Part shown: positions 58,304 to 64,000 of the stretch, one piece after another | Numbering within the stretch: position 1 is the first letter of the stretch | How the letters are laid out: every line of letters starts with the position of its first letter | Assembly: GCF_015546995.1 (NCBI RefSeq) | Contig: NZ_JADMUH010000007.1 | Coordinates: forward strand, 1-64,000 | DNA: 64,000 bases | Reading direction: 5' to 3' | DNA from: Streptococcus infantis | GTDB taxonomy: Bacteria > Bacillota > Bacilli > Lactobacillales > Streptococcaceae | Translations under genes and position numbers: made by a program | Notes under the pieces: model-generated | Told to the model about the DNA's origin: nothing | The model's database searches: none | The model's input: only the letters and a program-made list of their open reading frames with translations

Positions 58304-59257
58304 CTAGATTTCATGCCCTTGACACCAATTTTGAAAATTTTCCTTAAATTCCATTAAAATTTCAGGGTCACGAAGACTGGTAAGTGGATAAACAAATGGT
58401 TCAACTCCTTCTCCTGTCTTCTTTTGTAGGACAAAAATGCTCTTAGACTGAGCTCCTTGGGCGAAGAGATCCTCTGGTAAGGCAATAATTGCCACTAGTT
58501 GAGCCTGGTCAGTCAACCATGATTTCAAAAGTTCACTCTGAGGACTTGTCAGGAGATCTGTTGGAGCTAGAAAAATCGCATAGCCTCCTGTTCTGAGATA
58601 CTTGAGTGATTGTTCCATTAACAAATGATGAGCATAAGTATGTTCATTCTTAGCCGCTACTTGATAACGTGAGGCTGTCTGATCATCTGGATAGTAACCG
58701 ACAGGCAGGTCGCTCACAATGATATCACTTTCTTTTAATACTTGTGGACGTACTGCATCTCCTTGGACAAAGCCCATTTGAAGATCCATTACTTCCGCCA
58801 TGCTTGCCGCCAAGTCAATCAAGAGATCATCAAGTTCTATTCCCAGGTAATCTATCTTTTTGTTCATGGACGTTAAGAAACTAGCACCCAGAATTCCCAT
58901 CCCAGATCCCAATTCCAATAAGCTCACATTTTCAGCAGGGAAAAGTTGTTCAATGATAAAAATCATCAAGTGACCAACCGCATCTGGTGTGAACTGGTGA
59001 TTGGCTTGAAGAGGTTCTGTTTGAGCTGCCTTCATTAACAAAAATTGATAGGTCCGTAACCACTCCTCTTTTCGAAGTGCCAAACGTTTTAAAGCTTGAT
59101 TGTTTTTCTTGACATCTTCCAGATTTGTCTGACCATCCAGATAGATCCCATTTTGTTCAATCAAGGCATCATAAAAGCTTGTCGCCAAATCGTTTTGAAT
59201 GATTTGGACATTTTCTAGTAAATAGGTATATGCTTGTTCAATTTTTTCAAAATCCAT
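58304..59257 (-). CDS. Class I SAM-dependent methyltransferase, YtxK-like
   Basis: 317 residues. The helical N-terminal half is followed by a Rossmann domain with LLELGSGMGILGASFL (motif I), GIELDD and DIIVSDLPVGYYP, a variant of the NPPY motif of N6-adenine methyltransferases. In streptococci this gene usually lies after the comG pilus operon and before ackA; here pyrG lies upstream instead. It has no SD, and a TGGTAAGAT -10 ends six bases before ATG. Substrate unknown (DNA, RNA or metabolite). Confidence 0.85.
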   Translation of the reverse strand: MDFEKIEQAYTYLLENVQIIQNDLATSFYDALIEQNGIYLDGQTNLEDVKKNNQALKRLALRKEEWLRTYQFLLMKAAQTEPLQANHQFTPDAVGHLMIFIIEQLFPAENVSLLELGSGMGILGASFLTSMNKKIDYLGIELDDLLIDLAASMAEVMDLQMGFVQGDAVRPQVLKESDIIVSDLPVGYYPDDQTASRYQVAAKNEHTYAHHLLMEQSLKYLRTGGYAIFLAPTDLLTSPQSELLKSWLTDQAQLVAIIALPEDLFAQGAQSKSIFVLQKKTGEGVEPFVYPLTSLRDPEILMEFKENFQNWCQGHEI

Positions 59258-59263
59258 AATCTT

Positions 59264-59272
59264 ATCTTACCA
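59264..59272 (-). promoter_or_regulatory. Extended -10 promoter of the YtxK-like gene
   Basis: TGGTAAGAT on the minus strand; only six bases separate the hexamer (59264-59269) from the start codon. Confidence 0.5.
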
Positions 59273-59316
59273 AATTCAGAGCTGATTTTCCAGATTTTCA
59301 TAATACTGAAAACAAA

Positions 59317-59348
59317 TAAAAACCTCTGAGATGACTCTCAAAGGTTTA
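59317..59348 (-). terminator. Terminator of pyrG
   Basis: AACCTTTGAGA/TCTCAGAGGTT arms (one mismatch) followed by five T residues on the minus strand. Confidence 0.8.
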
Positions 59349-59353
59349 TTCTA

Positions 59354-60973
<1,620 letters not shown>

Positions 60974-61061
60974 CTAAAATGCTCAAGATCTTGTTCACTA
61001 GAGGGGGACCAAGAAAACAAGACCTTCACCGATAACTACAATTCAGGATGATCATTTTCCT

Positions 61062-61156
61062 GGAAAAACAAAAATAGCTCCCTAGTAACTAGGAAGCTCC
61101 GACCTCAAAAAGAGGTGCCCGAACAATATCTTACCTCAATTTGGTACATTTGTCAA
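61062..61156 (-). promoter_or_regulatory. pyrG promoter and leader attenuator
   Basis: TTGACA (61151-61156), 17-base spacer, TAAGAT (61128-61133), then seven bases to GGGC (61120-61117), the expected first transcribed bases. An ACCTC/GAGGT hairpin follows, then the terminator AGCTTCCTA-GTTAC-TAGGGAGCT (61076-61098) with a T-run. The C/U-rich 5' arm could pair with extra G residues. Confidence 0.7.
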
Positions 61157-61190
61157 ATGTCATTCTTTACTAGATTTATAGTTCTACTGC

Positions 61191-61226
61191 AGAAAAGAAA
61201 AACAACAAGGGAATTCCCTTGTTGTT
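61191..61226 (-). terminator. Terminator of rpoE
   Basis: Perfect palindrome built of AACAACAAGGG and its complement (61201-61226), followed by TTTCTTTT on the minus strand. Confidence 0.85.
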
Positions 61227-61231
61227 TGGTA

Positions 61232-61807
61232 TTATTCTTCTTCGTCCTCAGAGTCTTCGTCATCTTCTTCAACGAGATCGACATCTTCCCCAAGATCATC
61301 TGGTGCGATTTCGTTGATTTCAGCGTCGTAGGCTTCTACTTCGTTCTTCTCATCGTCTGGATTTTCTTCATCGTAAGAAAGAGCTGGATCTTCTTCGTAG
61401 ACATCTTCATCTTCTGGATCATCTGCACCGTAATCAATGGCATCCGTATCTCCATCCATAAAGGCATTAACACGTTTTTTCTTAGCCTTAGGTGCTACTT
61501 CCTCGTCGTCACTTTCTTCAAGTGCAATGATTTCTTCGTCAATTTCATCTACTCCATACCATGAACGAAGGCCCCACTTGTTATCTCCAAGAGAGATAAA
61601 GCTACCATCAAAGTTCAACTCTGTATAGAACAAAGGTAGTGCTTCGCGAATATCGCTATTAGAGGTACCAAGATAGTTTTGGATTTCATTGACCAAATCG
61701 CTAAAATGCATCTCGTGGTCGCGACCACGTTGTTCCAAGATGGCACGAGCCACCTCAATCATAGATAGTTCACTTTTTTCTTGCCCAGCAAATACTTCTA
61801 ATTCCAA
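61232..61807 (-). CDS. rpoE: RNA polymerase delta subunit
   Basis: Gram-positive-specific subunit that speeds recycling of RNA polymerase. 191 residues: N-terminal HARE-HTH domain (about 14-85, [20 protein letters not shown]) and a very acidic disordered tail (about 95-191, mainly Asp and Glu with one basic KAKKKR patch). The start codon is TTG, supported by AGGAG seven bases upstream and by the conserved N-terminus MELEVFAGQ. Confidence 0.95.
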   Translation of the reverse strand: MELEVFAGQEKSELSMIEVARAILEQRGRDHEMHFSDLVNEIQNYLGTSNSDIREALPLFYTELNFDGSFISLGDNKWGLRSWYGVDEIDEEIIALEESDDEEVAPKAKKKRVNAFMDGDTDAIDYGADDPEDEDVYEEDPALSYDEENPDDEKNEVEAYDAEINEIAPDDLGEDVDLVEEDDEDSEDEEE

Positions 61808-61837
61808 AGCGTTTCTCCTCTTTTTTTACTACTAATG

Positions 61838-61909
61838 CCAGAGTATATAAACTCTGGTCTCATTTTATCACGTACTCTTTATTGTACGATAATTTTCTTT
61901 ATTAGTCAA
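61838..61909 (-). promoter_or_regulatory. rpoE promoter region with leader stem-loop
   Basis: P1: TTGACT (61904-61909), 17 bases, TACAAT (61881-61886). P2: extended -10 TGATAAAAT with hexamer 61862-61867. A perfect CCAGAGT/ACTCTGG stem (61838-61857) lies at the very start of the P2 transcript. Confidence 0.6.
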
Positions 61910-61945
61910 AGGTTTAGAAGAAATTAATGTGAAATATTTCAGCGA

Positions 61946-61978
61946 ATAAAAAGACCTGGGAGTGTATCTCACAGGTCC
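61946..61978 (-). terminator. Terminator of the ABC-2 transporter
   Basis: GACCTG..GAG/CTC..CAGGTC stem followed by T residues on the minus strand. Confidence 0.8.
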
Positions 61979-61984
61979 GTTATT

Positions 61985-63184
61985 TTATTTATAGCTTAAA
62001 GCTCGTTTAAAGGTTTTCCAGATACCTAAATCATCTGTTTGAAGGACTAGGCTGGCATACATACGTCCGATAAAGGCTGTTGCAGTCACAGCAAATACAA
62101 CTGTTATCGCAAGAGAAATCCAAGCCTCGATACTATTTGCATAACCATTAATAGCTCTGAAAGGCATAAAGAAGGTCGAGATGAAAGGAATATAAGAACC
62201 TATTTTCAAAATCAAATTATCTCCTGCAGCGCCTAGGGCAGTAACGCCAACAAAACCAGCTATTATCAAAATCATCAACGGAGATAAGGCCTTTCCTGCA
62301 TCTTCAGGGCGAGAAACCATAGAACCTAAGAAGGCTGCCAAGACTACATACATGAAAAGACTGACTAAGACAAATAACAAGGTATTGATCGAAAAGGCTT
62401 CTCCCAAGTGATTCAGAATACCTGAATTAGCCAAGATAGGCATATCCTTAAAGAATAAGATAGCTCCAAGTCCGCCTACAACATAAATACCAATATGAGT
62501 CAAAATGACAAGAAGCAAGGCAATCATGCGTGCGTAAAAGTAGTGACTAGCACGAATACTTGAGAAGACCACTTCCATAATTTTTGTCCCTTTTTCACTG
62601 GCTACCTCTTGAGCAGTGACACTGGCATAAGTAATCAAGATCATATAGAGGAAGAAGCCTAGTCCTGCCGCCGCAAAGGTTTGGACCATCTTTTTACTTT
62701 CCTTAGATTCATCAATCTGCTCTGAGAATTGAATCATTTGTGCCAATTGTTGTTCCTGTTCCTGCGATAAATGTGCCTCCGAACGATTGAGTTGGTATTG
62801 GAGCTCATTCAACTTAGTTGTCACAGCTAACTTAATACCAGTTTCAAGTGAAGTTTCACCGTGATAGACTGCCTTGAGGACACTACCTTCTTGATCAATG
62901 GTCAAATAACCTTTTATTTTTTCATCCTTGACAGCTTCTTGGGCGCTTGCTTCATCCTTATAGTCAAAATTAATGCCATTGGTCGATTTAAGACTCTCTG
63001 TTACAGCAGGCACCGAACTAACTACTGCCACCTTATTATTCTGAGCTAGAGAGGAACCTTGGAGATAGCCAATCCCGCCAGACAAGCCGATAAAGAGAAA
63101 AGGCGAGATTACCATAAAGAAGAAACTCCAGGATTTGACATGACGTAGATAAGTTTCTTTGATTACAACCAACATATTTCTCAT
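61985..63184 (-). CDS. ABC-2 type transporter permease (NatB-like)
   Basis: 399 residues: one N-terminal transmembrane helix (about 17-40), a large extracellular domain (about 45-165) with a predicted coiled stretch rich in Gln and Glu, and five to six C-terminal helices from about 170. This is the topology of NatB and the YhaP/EcsB relatives. NatAB exports sodium in Bacillus; some relatives export drugs or peptides. Its start overlaps the ATPase gene by four bases. Confidence 0.82.
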   Translation of the reverse strand: MRNMLVVIKETYLRHVKSWSFFFMVISPFLFIGLSGGIGYLQGSSLAQNNKVAVVSSVPAVTESLKSTNGINFDYKDEASAQEAVKDEKIKGYLTIDQEGSVLKAVYHGETSLETGIKLAVTTKLNELQYQLNRSEAHLSQEQEQQLAQMIQFSEQIDESKESKKMVQTFAAAGLGFFLYMILITYASVTAQEVASEKGTKIMEVVFSSIRASHYFYARMIALLLVILTHIGIYVVGGLGAILFFKDMPILANSGILNHLGEAFSINTLLFVLVSLFMYVVLAAFLGSMVSRPEDAGKALSPLMILIIAGFVGVTALGAAGDNLILKIGSYIPFISTFFMPFRAINGYANSIEAWISLAITVVFAVTATAFIGRMYASLVLQTDDLGIWKTFKRALSYK

Positions 63185-64000
63185 ACTTCCACCCCTGATT
63201 CTAGTTTAAAGATTTCATCAATTGTCGGAGCTTGCTGGTCAAAGGTCGCGATATAGTGTCCTTGAGTCAAGATAGCAAAAAGCTCCTGTCCAGCATTTTC
63301 ATCATCTAGGATGAGCTTCCAAATCCCCTGCTTGGTCAAGCTAGCATGAATGACATGTGGGAGTTTTTCCAAGTCTTCCTGACTCTTTTCACTTGCAACA
63401 AAGAGTCGCGTTTTGCCGTATTGATTACGAACATCTTGGACTGGTCCATGCAAGACGACACGCCCATCACGAATCATAAGGATATCATCACATAGCTCTT
63501 CGACATTGGTCATGACGTGGTCTGAAAAGATAATGGTTGCACCACGTTCTTTTTCTTTGAGGATAACCTGCTTGAGCAATTCAGTATTGACTGGATCCAG
63601 ACCACTAAAAGGTTCATCTAGAATGATCAGATCTGGTTCATGCATTAAAGTAATGATCAGCTGAATCTTCTGTTGATTCCCTTTTGAGAGACTCTTAATC
63701 TTGTCTGTCAATTTCCCCTTGACTTCCAGCTTCTCCATCCATTGAGGGAGTTTTTCTTTGACTTCTTTGGCATCCATGCCTTTTAACATGGCTAGGTAAC
63801 GAACCTGCTCTAGGACTGTCAACTTAGGCATGAGACTACGTTCCTCGGGTAGATAGCCAATCTGAGCATAGGTTTCCTGACGAATTTCCTGGCCATCAAA
63901 CTGAATTTCTCCCTGATAATCTAAAAATTTCAAAATACTATGAAAAATGGTTGTTTTCCCAGCTCCATTTTTCCCAACCAGCCCCAAAATACGCCCTGGT
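63181..64000 (-). CDS. ABC transporter ATP-binding protein (NatA-like), 5' end outside the window
   Basis: At least 270 residues, truncated at the window edge. The frame stays open to base 64000 and encodes PGRILGLVGKNGAGKTT around Walker A, so the true start lies beyond; a TTG at 63987 is inside the Walker A strand and is not the start. LSKGNQQKIQLI is the signature, LIILDEPFSGLDP Walker B, and FSDHVM the H-loop. C-terminal ~60 residues form the usual NatA extension. Partner of the adjacent permease. Confidence 0.88.
   Translation of the reverse strand, partial: PGRILGLVGKNGAGKTTIFHSILKFLDYQGEIQFDGQEIRQETYAQIGYLPEERSLMPKLTVLEQVRYLAMLKGMDAKEVKEKLPQWMEKLEVKGKLTDKIKSLSKGNQQKIQLIITLMHEPDLIILDEPFSGLDPVNTELLKQVILKEKERGATIIFSDHVMTNVEELCDDILMIRDGRVVLHGPVQDVRNQYGKTRLFVASEKSQEDLEKLPHVIHASLTKQGIWKLILDDENAGQELFAILTQGHYIATFDQQAPTIDEIFKLESGVEV

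Noticed and set aside
63181-63987. Complete ABC ATPase gene starting at TTG 63987
   Set aside because: The codon lies inside the strand leading to Walker A and the frame remains open to the window edge, so the gene is truncated by the window.

Overview
The window reads as chromosomal DNA of a mitis-group Streptococcus (S. mitis, S. oralis, S. infantis or a close relative). The reasons are: AT-rich low-GC composition; a choline-teichoic-acid gene set (tacF, three licD genes, a polymerase) known from this group; a RUP-type repeat; extended -10 (TGn-TATAAT) promoters before most operons; and housekeeping genes that look pneumococcal. Species level cannot be settled by eye. No rRNA, tRNA, insertion sequence, prophage, CRISPR array or origin was seen. 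Nearly all genes lie on the minus strand. The plus-strand exceptions are amyS, the ferredoxin reductase, aph-recX-ntdP, an FMN reductase and birA.

Layout by region. (1) 50-8740: envelope polymer genes in two adjacent transcription units. One is licD3, two glycosyltransferases, a Wzy-type polymerase and a Wzz-like co-polymerase. The other is the flippase tacF with licD1 and licD2. Together they look like the assembly, polymerisation, export and phosphocholine-decoration machinery of teichoic acid. (2) 8882-19291: a tightly packed operon running from an rRNA methyltransferase through aroD, aroE, aroB, aroC, tyrA, a YlbF-family gene, aroA, aroK and pheA to a LytR-CpsA-Psr ligase. This is the whole shikimate-to-chorismate path after DAHP synthase plus the Phe and Tyr branches. 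(3) 19552-23380: cytoplasmic alpha-amylase, a DnaD-like protein, MetA and Apt. (4) 23522-29435: a membrane protein, an ABC-F ATPase, cca, dapB, a DegV lipid-binding protein and a DUF1149 protein. The dapB leader carries two tandem structured repeats that I cannot assign to a known family. (5) 29502-36416: cdaA-cdaR-glmM (c-di-AMP synthesis and GlcN-1-P), then whiA-yvcK-rapZ, with a divergent ferredoxin reductase between. (6) 36465-40037: ridA, engB, clpX, a 56-residue membrane protein, dihydrofolate reductase and Dpr. (7) 40185-44596: an asymmetric heterodimeric ABC exporter and tpiA. (8) 44714-50426: rlmCD, with divergent aph-recX-ntdP, queH and an MFS transporter. (9) 50517-64000: RUP repeat, asnS, an aminotransferase, a YpmB-like protein, an FMN reductase, an O-antigen-ligase-like protein, birA, ackA, a YtxK-like methyltransferase, pyrG, rpoE and a NatA/NatB-type ABC transporter cut by the window edge.

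Points that go beyond routine annotation: the tandem RNA-like units before dapB; three SAM-methyltransferase genes and an APH(3')-like kinase whose -10 box ends only 6-7 nt before the start codon with no Shine-Dalgarno site (predicted leaderless mRNAs); a pyrG leader that fits control by reiterative GGG transcription; 5'-terminal stem-loops at dpr and rpoE; and several palindromic operator candidates.
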